A stretch of DNA of 64,000 nucleotides, taken from the NCBI RefSeq assembly GCF_004745945.1, contig NZ_SRLE01000008.1, forward strand, positions 215,676 through 279,675, in the 5' to 3' direction. A program made the position numbers and the translations under genes. Source of the DNA: Mangrovimicrobium sediminis (lineage in GTDB: Bacteria; Pseudomonadota; Gammaproteobacteria; Pseudomonadales; Halieaceae). Below the pieces are notes generated by a model. That model saw nothing but the letters and a program-made list of their open reading frames with translations. It ran no database searches and was not told the origin of the DNA. Shown piece after piece: positions 54,001 through 61,700 of the stretch (its first letter is position 1; every line of letters begins with the position of its first letter).

Positions 54001-54269
54001 GCGACGACGCCGGACAGGGCCTGGTCATAGCGTTGCAGGCGGGCCTCGGCGTTGGCCTGGGCGTCGCTCACCAGGTACTCGAACTTGTTGTCCAGTCGGT
54101 GCTCGCGGGCGAGCAGGATGAGCGTGGTGCCGCCGATGGTCAGCACAAGGGTGAGGGCGAGGACGCTCCAGGCGATGACGTTGCCGCGCGCTGGAACGCC
54201 CGGCGACGAGCCGACGGGCTCCGTCTCCTCCTCGTTAGTTGTTGGGCCCGGAGGCGGTAGTGCGGTCAT
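51042..54269 (-). CDS. CHASE-PAS-PAS-GGDEF-EAL c-di-GMP enzyme
   Basis: A 1075-residue membrane protein. A transmembrane helix near 35-55 leads to a periplasmic CHASE domain (about 80-300), then a second helix near 335-360 and two PAS domains (about 385-500 and 510-625). The GGDEF domain has intact ARIGGDEFAVVLNE, and the EAL domain has GAEALVRWQHPEEG, SLDDFGTGYASL and EGVETDD. Both activities are possible; such proteins often act mainly as phosphodiesterases. The start at 54269 was chosen after a strong FliA-type promoter at 54320-54346. It is convergent with flhC and divergent from motA. Confidence 0.9.
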   Translation of the reverse strand: MTALPPPGPTTNEEETEPVGSSPGVPARGNVIAWSVLALTLVLTIGGTTLILLAREHRLDNKFEYLVSDAQANAEARLQRYDQALSGVVALFDTLERVPERREWASFVTAMDLSHRYPDLASIGFAQVMLPEEVPQMVDRVRGEGFPDFRVTPAGARDRYSTIIYMEPMDWRNRRVFGYDMYSDPLLREAMDRARDSGALAVSGPVKALHATVEESAPGVIAFLPVYRTGDLPASLAERREALLGFVYTPFRASDLFASLLRAPQPALEIRVQDAAMDDGRQVLFTSENWEAAASGARNSRTSVEVAGREWLLDLRSNGNFDELMGTRNPYWVAGGALLFDFILFALVVAITGQRDRALRESAAINLALRRSNDRLSCAQASASIGIIEYYSKTKEIKIDDVARKLLGMSSTGLLTLESTLANVHPEDIQKMMGAHQSDDMIPHESTYTFRVTGSDGVTRMIESSMICERDKHNRPVGYTSILHDISDRARREDQSQVVRTAWENISDALIIMDDKFRIIDVNPVFTAITGYRKEEVMGQSPRILKADGNDNEFYRELLRKLRREGYWQGKVWNKTRDGELFAARERIATIRDAHGKPKCYVAVVTDVTESVEQKHRLEKIACTDHLTGLPNRAQLHKDLHASMGRAQLFGRAMAICYIDVDGFNATNERLGQTMGDELLTLVANKLKSLARPSDYVARIGGDEFAVVLNELLDLNECQAHADRILCGVRGTYTLSDRHKVYLSASMGISLYPRDDGDPDSLLRHANQAMYLAKENGRDRFEMFDIEKRKVEHSRRRQVQRIEYAVQDNEFVLYYQPKVNMRSGEVIGAEALVRWQHPEEGLLAPARFLPLVEGTAQAEAIDRWVIREALQQVAIFQQHGLDIPVSVNIDGGYLQSPNFVSDVQQALAAQPGVAPAMLELEILESTALTDLDTVTRVIKECQELGVAVSLDDFGTGYASLTYLKQLPSNTLKIDRSFIIDMPTDAESRSLVEGVINLAQAFGRKVIAEGVETDDHGLMLLRMGCEYGQGYGIQPPLPAEQFMEWVQHYDWPDAWRREANNVYWLHGAVNRQTGNS

Positions 54270-54319
54270 TTCGGGGGTGTCTCTGCGGCATGGGCCGTTG
54301 CAATCCACTCTAGGGGAGT

Positions 54320-54346
54320 ATCTCGGCATCGCGGGGGGCAACTTTA
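54320..54346 (-). promoter_or_regulatory. FliA (sigma-28) promoter for the GGDEF-EAL gene
   Basis: On the minus strand: TAAAGTTG, 11 nt, GCCGAGAT. It matches 7 of 8 and 6 of 8 consensus positions with exact spacing. The leader to the ATG is about 43 nt. This places a c-di-GMP enzyme in the late flagellar regulon. Confidence 0.7.
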
Positions 54347-54530
54347 GACCGCCTTGCCCCCGCCGGAATGGACCCATCCTGCGCCTGTTCGCACGAATTC
54401 ATTGCCCGGAAATAGGCCGCCTTTTCCCATCTTATCGACGCAATAGACACGGCTGCTTCGCCATATGCTGTTGTCCAGACTGGCAGGAGCCTGCTTTGCG
54501 CGAGCGCCGTCGGCCATCGGGAGACAACAG

Positions 54531-54557
54531 TAAAGTAACCCCGGGGCTTGCCGATAA
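54531..54557 (+). promoter_or_regulatory. FliA (sigma-28) promoter for motAB-che operon
   Basis: TAAAGTAA, 11 nt, GCCGATAA. The -10 is a perfect match, the -35 matches 6 of 8. It is the best site in the window. It lies 38 nt before the motA GTG and overlaps any longer motA reading, which supports the chosen start. Confidence 0.88.
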
Positions 54558-54595
54558 CCCGACTGTCGTTGTGTCTGGCAAATCAGGGGTATCGG

Positions 54596-55456
54596 GTGCT
54601 CATCGTCGTCGGCTTTCTCATTGTCATCCTGTCCGTGTTCGGCGGTTTCGCGCTGGCCGGGGGGCATCTCGGTCCGCTGTTCCAGCCGACCGAGGTATTG
54701 ATGATTTGCGGTGCCGCGGCGGGTGCCTTCGTGGCGTCCAACAACGGCAAGGCGATGCGGGCCACCGCGCAGGCGTTCCGCCGCCTGCGCCCGACCAACC
54801 GCTACAACCAGGAGATGTACATGGAGTTGATGTCCCTGTTGTACACGCTGCTGGCGAAGATTCGTCGGGACGGGATGATGGGCGTCGAGAAGGACATCGA
54901 CAATCCCGAGCAGAGCGCCCTGTTTGCCAAGTTCCCCAATATCCTCGGCGATGCCCTGATCATGTCCTTCATCACCGACTACGTGCGGCTGATGGTCGCC
55001 GGCAGCCTCGAGGCGATGGAGCTGGACGAGCTCATGCTGCACGAGATCGAGGTGTTCGAACACGAGTGCCATGTACCCTCCGGCGCGCTGACCAAGGTCG
55101 CCGACGGCATGCCCGCCTTCGGTATCGTGGCGGCGGTGATGGGCGTGGTGAAGGCCCTGAGTACGGCGGATGCCGGCCCCGACGAGATGGGCGAGATGAT
55201 CGCCCACGCCCTGGTCGGGACCTTCCTCGGCATTCTCATCGGCTACGGATTTATCGCGCCCCTGGCCAGCCGCATCGACCGGCAGGCGGAGGAGGCGCTG
55301 AAAGTGCTGCAGTGCATCCGCGTCACCCTGCTCGCCAGCCTCAACGGCTACGCGCCGCAGATCGCGGTGGAATTCGGCCGCAAGGCACTGTTCAGCGCTG
55401 AGCGGCCCAGCTTCGACGAGCTCGAGGACCACGTCCGGGAGCGTCGCGCCGTATGA
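54596..55456 (+). CDS. motA: Flagellar stator protein MotA
   Basis: A 286-residue proton-channel stator subunit with four membrane helices. N-terminus VLIVVGFLIVILSVFGGFALAGGHLGPLFQPTEVLMICGAAAGAF is canonical. The cytoplasmic loop and the helices near VADGMPAFGIVAAVMGVVKAL and MIAHALVGTFLGILIGYGFIAPLA follow. GTG 54596 has AGGGG six bases upstream. Its stop overlaps the motB ATG by 4 nt. Confidence 0.95.
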   Translation: MLIVVGFLIVILSVFGGFALAGGHLGPLFQPTEVLMICGAAAGAFVASNNGKAMRATAQAFRRLRPTNRYNQEMYMELMSLLYTLLAKIRRDGMMGVEKDIDNPEQSALFAKFPNILGDALIMSFITDYVRLMVAGSLEAMELDELMLHEIEVFEHECHVPSGALTKVADGMPAFGIVAAVMGVVKALSTADAGPDEMGEMIAHALVGTFLGILIGYGFIAPLASRIDRQAEEALKVLQCIRVTLLASLNGYAPQIAVEFGRKALFSAERPSFDELEDHVRERRAV

Positions 55457-56394
55457 ACGCCCACGCCCGCCCCATCATCATCCGGCGCAAGAAGGTGGTA
55501 CATGCCCACCACGGCGGCAGCTGGAAGATTGCCCTGGCGGACTTCATGACCGCGCTGATGGCGCTGTTCCTGGTCATGTGGATTCTCACCGCTGCCAGCA
55601 AGCAGCAGCGCGAGGCGGTGGCCGAGTACTTCCGCACGCCGCTGGTGGTGGCGCTCGCCGGCGGCGACAAGAGCACCGCCAGTACCAGTGCGATTCCCGG
55701 CGGCGGCGACGACCCCACCCACGCCGAGGGCGAGGTGCGGCGCATAGACCGGCGCGAATACTCGCGCCCCAGCGACGCCCAGCGGCGCTTCTTCGAGGCC
55801 CTGCAGCTGCGCATCGAGGCCGCCATCATGGCCGACCCGGAGCTGCGTGACCTGCGCGGCCAGATGCGCTTTGACATGACCCTGGAGGGCCTGCGCATCC
55901 AGGTACTGGATACCGAACAGCGACCCATGTTCAGCCTCGGCAGCGACCGCGTGGAACCCTATATGCGTGAACTGCTGCGCACCATGGCGCCGTTGATCAA
56001 CGAGCTGCCCAACGAAATGAGTATCAGCGGCCACACCGACAACCTGCCCTACGCGGGCGGCATCGGCGGCTACAGCAACTGGGAGTTGTCCAGCGCGCGC
56101 GCCAACGCCTCGCGGCGCGAGCTGGTGGCCGGTGGCCTGAGCCCGGAAAAACTGCTGCGTGTGGCGGGTATGGCGGACAACGTGCCGATGCCCGAGATGC
56201 CGCGCGAAAGCCCCATGAATCGGCGTATCGAACTGCTGATGTTGTACCCGGAAACCGCCAACAGCATCCGCTCGCCGGCGGTACTGCCGGAGCCGGCCGC
56301 CGAGCCGGTATGGATACCCGGCATCGAAGATCTGACCGCAATGCTGCAATCGCAGGCGCCCGCGCCCGCGGAGCAGCCAGAAAGAGTCTTGTAA
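55453..56394 (+). CDS. motB: Flagellar stator protein MotB
   Basis: A 313-residue stator subunit. The single N-terminal helix carries the proton-binding aspartate D30 in KIALADFMTALMALFLVMWILTAAS. The plug region follows, then a C-terminal OmpA-like peptidoglycan-binding domain (about 170-280) with ISGHTDNLPYAGGIGGYSNWELSSARANA and NRRIELLM. It overlaps motA by 4 nt and precedes cheA by 3 nt. Confidence 0.96.
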   Translation: MNAHARPIIIRRKKVVHAHHGGSWKIALADFMTALMALFLVMWILTAASKQQREAVAEYFRTPLVVALAGGDKSTASTSAIPGGGDDPTHAEGEVRRIDRREYSRPSDAQRRFFEALQLRIEAAIMADPELRDLRGQMRFDMTLEGLRIQVLDTEQRPMFSLGSDRVEPYMRELLRTMAPLINELPNEMSISGHTDNLPYAGGIGGYSNWELSSARANASRRELVAGGLSPEKLLRVAGMADNVPMPEMPRESPMNRRIELLMLYPETANSIRSPAVLPEPAAEPVWIPGIEDLTAMLQSQAPAPAEQPERVL

Positions 56395-56397
56395 GCC

Positions 56398-58677
56398 ATG
56401 GATTTGAGCGAATTCAGTGACACTTTTTTCGAGGAGGCCGACGAGCTCCTGGTGGAGATCGAAAGCCACCTGCTCGATATCGACCCCGATGATCCCGACC
56501 CGGAACAGCTCAACGCGATTTTCCGCGCGGCGCATTCCATCAAGGGGGGTGCCGGAACCTTCGGATTTACGGTTCTGCAGGAGACCACCCACGTTCTGGA
56601 GAATCTTCTCGACGATGCGCGCAAGGGCAACCTGTCGCTCAACAGCCGCATCGTCGACCAATTTCTGGAAGCCAAGGACATGTTGAAAGATCAACTCGAC
56701 GCATATCGCAACGGAACGGCTCCCGACCAGGAGGCTTTCGAGGCACTGTGCCAGGCGCTGCAGCGCATCGCCGAGGAGAATCGCGCGGGCGCCGACGCCG
56801 CGCCGGCCCCCGCCGCCGCTGAACCGCCAGCGCAGGAAAGCGCAGCGGGTGCCGGTTTCGAACTGTTCGATGGAGCGTCGGCGGACGCAGACGATGGCAC
56901 GCCGCGGCTGCAGGTGCGATTGCGCGAGGTCGGTGAGGCTGACCGCACCCTGATCATCGAGGAACTGGGTAATCTCGGCGAGATCCTGGACAGCGGCGGC
57001 GACGAGGCCTGCTTCGACATCCAGCTGGCCACCGAGGAGAGCCCGGACAACCTGGAGGCGGTCCTGTGCTTTGTGATCGATGCGGAGCAACTGGAAATTA
57101 CACCGCTTGGCGGTGGCGAAGACGAGGCGACCGCCGCGCAGGAAGCGTCAGCGCCCGCCGAGCCGGAACCGGAACCGGAACCCGAACCTGCGCCGGCCGA
57201 GCCGGAAGCTGCGGCCGAGGTTGCCGGCAGCGAGTCGTCCGAGCCCGCTGGCGAAGCCGGCGAGTCGCCAGCCGAATCGGCCGCGCCGGAGCAGCCCGCC
57301 GCACAGGACACGCCTGTCGCCGAGGAACCAAAACCCGCAGCACCGCCCCAGGCCGCGGCGCCGAAGGAGGCCGCCAAGGCCCCCGCCAAGCCCGCCGCGG
57401 CGCCCAAGGCGGGCAAGGCCGGTGCACCCGAGACCTCCTCCATCCGCGTGGCGGTGGACAAGGTCGACCAGGTCATCAACCTGGTGGGCGAGTTGATCAT
57501 TACCCAGTCGATGCTCAACGAGACGGTCAACGGTCTCGAGGGCGTGGTCAACAGCGACCTGCTCAACGGCATCAACCTGCTGCAGCGCAACGCGCGCGAC
57601 CTGCAGGACGCGGTGATGTCCATCCGCATGCTGCCCATGGACTACGTGTTCAGCCGCTTCCCGCGCCTGGTGCGCGACCTCGCGGGCAAGCTGGGCAAGG
57701 AGATCAACCTGGTCACCGAGGGCGAGTCCACGGAACTCGACAAGGGCCTGACTGAACGCATTATCGACCCGCTCACCCACCTGGTGCGCAACAGCCTGGA
57801 CCACGGCCTGGAGTCCCCGGAGGCGCGGGCCAGGGCGGGCAAGCCGCGCGAGGGCAAGCTGGTGCTCTCGGCGCAGCACCAGGGCGGCAACATCCTGATC
57901 GAGGTACGCGACGACGGCGCCGGACTGAACCGCGAGAAGATCCTCGAAAAGGCGCGCGCCAACGGCATACCGATGAGCGACAACCCCTCCGACGACGAGG
58001 TCTGGCAGCTGATCTTCGCGCCGGGGTTCTCCACCGCCGAGCAGGTCAGCGACCTCTCCGGCCGCGGTGTCGGCATGGACGTGGTCAAGCGCAATATCCA
58101 GTCCATGGGTGGACACGTGGAGATCATGTCCAAACAGGGGCAGGGCACCACCACGCGCATCGTGCTGCCGCTCACCCTGGCGATACTCGACGGCATGCTG
58201 ATCAAGGTCGCCGGCGAGATCTACATCCTGCCGGTGAGCTCCATCATCGAGTCGCTGCAACTGCGCAGCGAGCACCTGTCCTCCCTGCCCGGCAACGTGC
58301 AGATGCTCAAGGTGCGCGGCGAATACTACCCGGTGATCTCCGTGTACGACGCCATGGGCCTGCGCGGCCTGGCCAGCGAGACCGACGAGGGTGGGCGCGG
58401 CACCGCGGTGATGGTGCAGGCGGGCAATATCAAGTACGTGATGCTGGTCGATGAACTGCTCGGCCAGCAGCAGGTGGTGGTGAAGAACCTGGAGGCGAAC
58501 TACCGTCGCATCCCGGGCGTCTCCGCCGCCACGATCCTCGGCGACGGCAACGTTGCGCTGATTCTGGACATGCCCGACCTGTACCGGCTCGGGCAGGAGG
58601 CACGGGTGCGCCGCGGCGGTCCCAGCGACGCCGCACGCGCGCCCAGTGCCTCCACTGAGGAGGCGGAGCAAGCATGA
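56398..58677 (+). CDS. cheA: Chemotaxis histidine kinase CheA
   Basis: A 759-residue CheA. The Hpt domain (about 1-105) has the phosphorylated histidine H46 in RAAHSIKGGAGTFGF. A P2-like region (about 150-240) and a long Glu/Pro/Ala linker follow. The dimer and HATPase domains contain LTHLVRNSLDHGLE (N box), VRDDGAGLN (G1) and SGRGVGMDVVK (G2). A CheW-like domain (about 605-740) ends the protein. It follows motB by 3 nt, as in enterobacteria. Confidence 0.96.
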   Translation: MDLSEFSDTFFEEADELLVEIESHLLDIDPDDPDPEQLNAIFRAAHSIKGGAGTFGFTVLQETTHVLENLLDDARKGNLSLNSRIVDQFLEAKDMLKDQLDAYRNGTAPDQEAFEALCQALQRIAEENRAGADAAPAPAAAEPPAQESAAGAGFELFDGASADADDGTPRLQVRLREVGEADRTLIIEELGNLGEILDSGGDEACFDIQLATEESPDNLEAVLCFVIDAEQLEITPLGGGEDEATAAQEASAPAEPEPEPEPEPAPAEPEAAAEVAGSESSEPAGEAGESPAESAAPEQPAAQDTPVAEEPKPAAPPQAAAPKEAAKAPAKPAAAPKAGKAGAPETSSIRVAVDKVDQVINLVGELIITQSMLNETVNGLEGVVNSDLLNGINLLQRNARDLQDAVMSIRMLPMDYVFSRFPRLVRDLAGKLGKEINLVTEGESTELDKGLTERIIDPLTHLVRNSLDHGLESPEARARAGKPREGKLVLSAQHQGGNILIEVRDDGAGLNREKILEKARANGIPMSDNPSDDEVWQLIFAPGFSTAEQVSDLSGRGVGMDVVKRNIQSMGGHVEIMSKQGQGTTTRIVLPLTLAILDGMLIKVAGEIYILPVSSIIESLQLRSEHLSSLPGNVQMLKVRGEYYPVISVYDAMGLRGLASETDEGGRGTAVMVQAGNIKYVMLVDELLGQQQVVVKNLEANYRRIPGVSAATILGDGNVALILDMPDLYRLGQEARVRRGGPSDAARAPSASTEEAEQA

Positions 58678-58814
58678 CCGAACCCCATAAATACCGGCAT
58701 TTCCCGTGTCTTTTCCAGCAATTGCCTGTTGCAAGTGGCGCTATAGTCGTGACAGGTAACATCGGCGGAAATGCCACTCCCATTAACGACTTGCGCAGCG
58801 AGAGTGAACAGTGA
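58674..58814 (+). CDS. Possible small protein between cheA and cheY
   Basis: A 46-codon open frame starting [16 protein letters not shown]. Its ATG overlaps the cheA stop (ATGA) and its TGA overlaps the cheY GTG (GTGA), so it tiles the 133-nt gap exactly. Base composition and codon use (CCT, GTT, GCA, ATA) are less GC-rich than neighbouring genes, and no family is recognised. It may be a real coupled peptide, or a chance frame over a leader that carries cheY expression signals. Confidence 0.3.
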   Translation: MTEPHKYRHFPCLFQQLPVASGAIVVTGNIGGNATPINDLRSESEQ

Positions 58815-59197
58815 ACAAGGATATCAGCATACTCGTCGTCGACGATTTTCCCACCATGCGGCGGATTGTCCGCAGCCTCCTCAAGGAGCTCGGATTCACC
58901 AATGTCGATGAGGCGGAGGACGGACAGGTCGGTCTCGCAAAACTGCGTGGCGGCGGCTTCGACTTCGTGGTCTCGGACTGGAACATGCCCAACCTGGACG
59001 GCCTGGAGATGCTCAAGCAGATCCGCGCCGACGACGCCATGAAGGACCTGCCGGTGCTCATGGTGACCGCGGAGGCGAAGAAGGAAAACATCATCGCCGC
59101 CGCCCAGGCCGGCGCCAGCGGCTACGTGGTGAAACCGTTCACCGCGGCGACCCTGGAAGAAAAGCTCAACAAGATATTCGAGAAACTGGCCAAGTAA
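58811..59197 (+). CDS. cheY: Chemotaxis response regulator CheY
   Basis: A 128-residue single receiver domain. The acidic pocket is D11-D12 ([11 protein letters not shown]), the phosphorylation site is D56 ([12 protein letters not shown]), and the conserved Thr/Lys are in [12 protein letters not shown] and [12 protein letters not shown]. It is close to enterobacterial CheY throughout, and would bind the FliM N-terminal peptide seen in this window. The GTG start is preceded by GAGAG. Confidence 0.96.
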   Translation: MNKDISILVVDDFPTMRRIVRSLLKELGFTNVDEAEDGQVGLAKLRGGGFDFVVSDWNMPNLDGLEMLKQIRADDAMKDLPVLMVTAEAKKENIIAAAQAGASGYVVKPFTAATLEEKLNKIFEKLAK

Positions 59198-59230
59198 CGG
59201 GGCGTCCGTTACTGGCGGGGAGAACAGGCT

Positions 59231-59923
59231 ATGCAATCAGCGCAAGAAGTAAAAGCGACGCCTCCCGTGGAGAACGTCGACGAGTTTGTCGGCCGCGTCG
59301 GCAACCTGATTCGCAACCTGCGCGAGAACATCAAGGCGCTGGGTGTGGAAGGGGCGGTACAGAAAGCGGCGGAGATCATTCCCGACGCACGCGGTCGCCT
59401 GAGTTATATCGCGAACATGACCGAGGAGGCCGCCGAACGCGCCCTCAACGCCGTGGATCGCGCACAACCGATCCAGGACGAACTGGAGGCCCGCTCGCAG
59501 GAACTGAGCGAGCGCTGGACGCACTGGTTCGGGCATCCGCTGGACGACGATGCGGTGCGCTCGCTGGTGCTGGATACCCGCCAGTTCCTGGAGCAGGTGC
59601 CCAAGAGCACGGCGGCGACCAACCAGGAGCTGCTCGAGATCACCATGGCCCAGGACTTCCAGGACCTCACCGGCCAGGTCATCAAGAAACTCATGGAACT
59701 GGTGGTCTCGGTGGAGCACCAGTTGCTCGACCTGCTGGTGGACAGCCTGTACCCCGAGGAGAGCCGCGACGAGGTGCGCGCGCGCATCTACGAGCAGTCC
59801 GAGGTGCCGGCGGACGATCCGGAGCAGAGCCTGCTGAATGGCCCGCAGGTGGACCCGACCGCGGCCGACGTGGTCAGCAGCCAGGACCAGGTCGATGACC
59901 TGCTCGACGAGCTCGGGTTCTGA
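59231..59923 (+). CDS. cheZ: CheY-P phosphatase CheZ
   Basis: A 230-residue CheZ. The long helical hairpin includes NQELLEITMAQDFQDLTGQVIKKLMELV (about 133-160) with the active-site glutamine region. The C-terminal CheY-binding peptide is present as QDQVDDLLDELGF. CheZ is largely confined to beta- and gammaproteobacteria. It follows cheY by 33 nt. Confidence 0.95.
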   Translation: MQSAQEVKATPPVENVDEFVGRVGNLIRNLRENIKALGVEGAVQKAAEIIPDARGRLSYIANMTEEAAERALNAVDRAQPIQDELEARSQELSERWTHWFGHPLDDDAVRSLVLDTRQFLEQVPKSTAATNQELLEITMAQDFQDLTGQVIKKLMELVVSVEHQLLDLLVDSLYPEESRDEVRARIYEQSEVPADDPEQSLLNGPQVDPTAADVVSSQDQVDDLLDELGF

Positions 59924-59942
59924 GCGAAGGAGAACAGCGATA

Positions 59943-60305
59943 ATGGCCAGGATACTGGTAGTGGATGATTCCCTGACCCTGCGCAGGATGGTGGTACACG
60001 TGCTGACCTCCGCGGGGCACGATATTGCCGAGGCGGCGAGCGCCGAGGACGCGCTCAAAGTGCTCGAGGCGTTTACTCCGGACCTGGTCCTGACCGACAT
60101 GTACATGCCCGGCCTCGACGGCATAGACCTCACCGTGCGCATTCGCGCCATGCCCGATTACGGGCGCACGCCCATTCTCGTGCTGAGTACCGATTCCAGC
60201 GACGACGCCAAGCAGCGCGGTCGCAGCAGCGGGGTGACCGGCTGGATTGCCAAGCCGTTCGACCCGGACATGCTGCAGGGCGTGGTCGACAAGGTGCTGC
60301 ACTGA
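59943..60305 (+). CDS. Second CheY-like single-domain response regulator
   Basis: A 120-residue receiver domain. The acidic pair is D8-D9 (LVVDDSLTLRR), the phospho-acceptor D52 lies in VLTDMYMPGLDGIDL, and the C-terminal lysine is in WIAKPFDPDML. It has intact chemistry but is distinct from cheY. It may compete for CheA phosphate (a phosphate sink) or drive another output. It follows cheZ by 19 nt with GGAG upstream. Confidence 0.9.
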   Translation: MARILVVDDSLTLRRMVVHVLTSAGHDIAEAASAEDALKVLEAFTPDLVLTDMYMPGLDGIDLTVRIRAMPDYGRTPILVLSTDSSDDAKQRGRSSGVTGWIAKPFDPDMLQGVVDKVLH

Positions 60306-60412
60306 ACATTTTGTTGCGCTGACGCGGTAAAGCTACTGAAGACTTGTGCAATGTGGCCGATAACCGAGCATACGAGCATCGGTGAAGGCCAGACCCAAGG
60401 GGGGTTCACCCA

Positions 60413-60913
60413 ATGAATACAGCGGCGGTATTACAGGACGAGTTTTCCGGCATCCCCGGCGAGAACGGTCAGTACCTGACCTTTATCCTCGCCGACGAGG
60501 AATATGGCATCGAGATCCTGCGGGTGCAGGAAATCCGCGGCTGGTCGCGGGTGACCCCGCTGCCCAACTCGCCCACCTACCTCAAGGGCGTGATCAACCT
60601 GCGCGGCACCATCGTGCCCATCCTCGACCTGCGTGAGCGCTTCGCGATGGAGTCGCTGGAGTACAGCTCGACCACGGTTGTGATCGTGGTGCGTGTGGAG
60701 CACGAGGACGAGCAGCGCGTGATGGGCCTGGTGGTGGATGGCGTGTCCGAGGTCTACACCCTGGGCAAGGACCAGTGCCAGGACCCGCCCGAGTTTGGCG
60801 GCAGCCTGGACCAGCGTTTCGTCAAGTCGCTGGCGTCGGTGGACGAGAAGATGATCATCGTGCTCGACGTCGACGCGTTCCTCACCGCTGAACTGCAGCG
60901 TTCGCTGGACTGA
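60413..60913 (+). CDS. cheW: Chemotaxis coupling protein CheW
   Basis: A 166-residue CheW that links receptors to CheA. YLTFILADEEYGIEILRVQEIRGWSRVTPLPNSPTYLKGVINLRGTIVPILDLRERF (about 22-80) is the conserved core. The C-terminus contains VDEKMIIVLDVDAFL. It is 107 nt after the second receiver gene and 4 nt before the ParA-type gene. Confidence 0.95.
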   Translation: MNTAAVLQDEFSGIPGENGQYLTFILADEEYGIEILRVQEIRGWSRVTPLPNSPTYLKGVINLRGTIVPILDLRERFAMESLEYSSTTVVIVVRVEHEDEQRVMGLVVDGVSEVYTLGKDQCQDPPEFGGSLDQRFVKSLASVDEKMIIVLDVDAFLTAELQRSLD

Positions 60914-60917
60914 GGCC

Positions 60918-61700
60918 ATGGGCATGAGACGCATCGCTGTAATAAATCAAAAGGGCGGTGTGGGAAAGACCACCACCAGCGTCAACCTGGCCCACGCCCT
61001 GGCCATGGTCGGCCGCAGTATCGGCCGCCGGGTACTGGCGGTGGACCTCGACCCCCAGGGCCACATGGCCACCTCTTTGGGCATCCACGGCGTCGATCGC
61101 GGCCTGGACGCGGTATTCCGCGGCGAGGCGCAGCTGGCCGAGGTCATGGTCGAGGCGCGCGAGAATCTCGACCTGGTCACGCCGGGGGTGACGCTCAACG
61201 ATTTCGAGGGACTGGACGAGACCGTCGCCGCGGATACTCAGCGCCTGTCGCGCGCGCTGGATGGCGTCAGCGACTACGACTTCGCCATCATCGACTGTCC
61301 CCCATCCTCCGGCCAACTGGGCATGAACGGCATGCTGGCGGCAGATGAAATCCTGATACCGGTTCCCGGTGACTACCTGGCGATGGTGGGGCTCTCCAGC
61401 CTGCTCACCATGCTGGAGAAGGTCGAGGAAGAGCGCGGCCGCCACTTCCTGAAGTGGATCGTGGTGACGCGCTTCGACAGCCGCCGCAACCACGCACACG
61501 AGGTGTTCGGCAAGCTCCGCGAGTATTTCCCGGAGCAGTTGCTGGACACCGTTATCTCGGAGTCTGTGGCGCTCACCGAGAGCCCCAGCTTCGGCCAAAC
61601 CATATTCGAACACCAGGGCAATTCGCGCTCGGCCAGCGAGTACGCCGGCCTGGCCCGCGACCTGGTACAGGCGATCAACCAGACGAGGAAATCGGCATGA
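60918..61700 (+). CDS. ParA-family ATPase of chemotaxis operon (ParC/PpfA-like)
   Basis: A 260-residue deviant-Walker ATPase. The motif [15 protein letters not shown] (about 11-25) includes both lysines of the ParA type. The Walker A' region [20 protein letters not shown] and [19 protein letters not shown] follow. Genes of this kind within che operons (ParC in Vibrio, PpfA in Rhodobacter) position chemoreceptor clusters. It overlaps the soluble receptor gene by 4 nt (ATGA), pointing to that receptor as its partner. No ParB is present. Confidence 0.88.
   Translation: MGMRRIAVINQKGGVGKTTTSVNLAHALAMVGRSIGRRVLAVDLDPQGHMATSLGIHGVDRGLDAVFRGEAQLAEVMVEARENLDLVTPGVTLNDFEGLDETVAADTQRLSRALDGVSDYDFAIIDCPPSSGQLGMNGMLAADEILIPVPGDYLAMVGLSSLLTMLEKVEEERGRHFLKWIVVTRFDSRRNHAHEVFGKLREYFPEQLLDTVISESVALTESPSFGQTIFEHQGNSRSASEYAGLARDLVQAINQTRKSA

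Noticed and set aside
58722..58747. TTGCCT and TATAGT between cheA and cheY
   Set aside because: Spacing of 14 nt is too short for a sigma-70 promoter.
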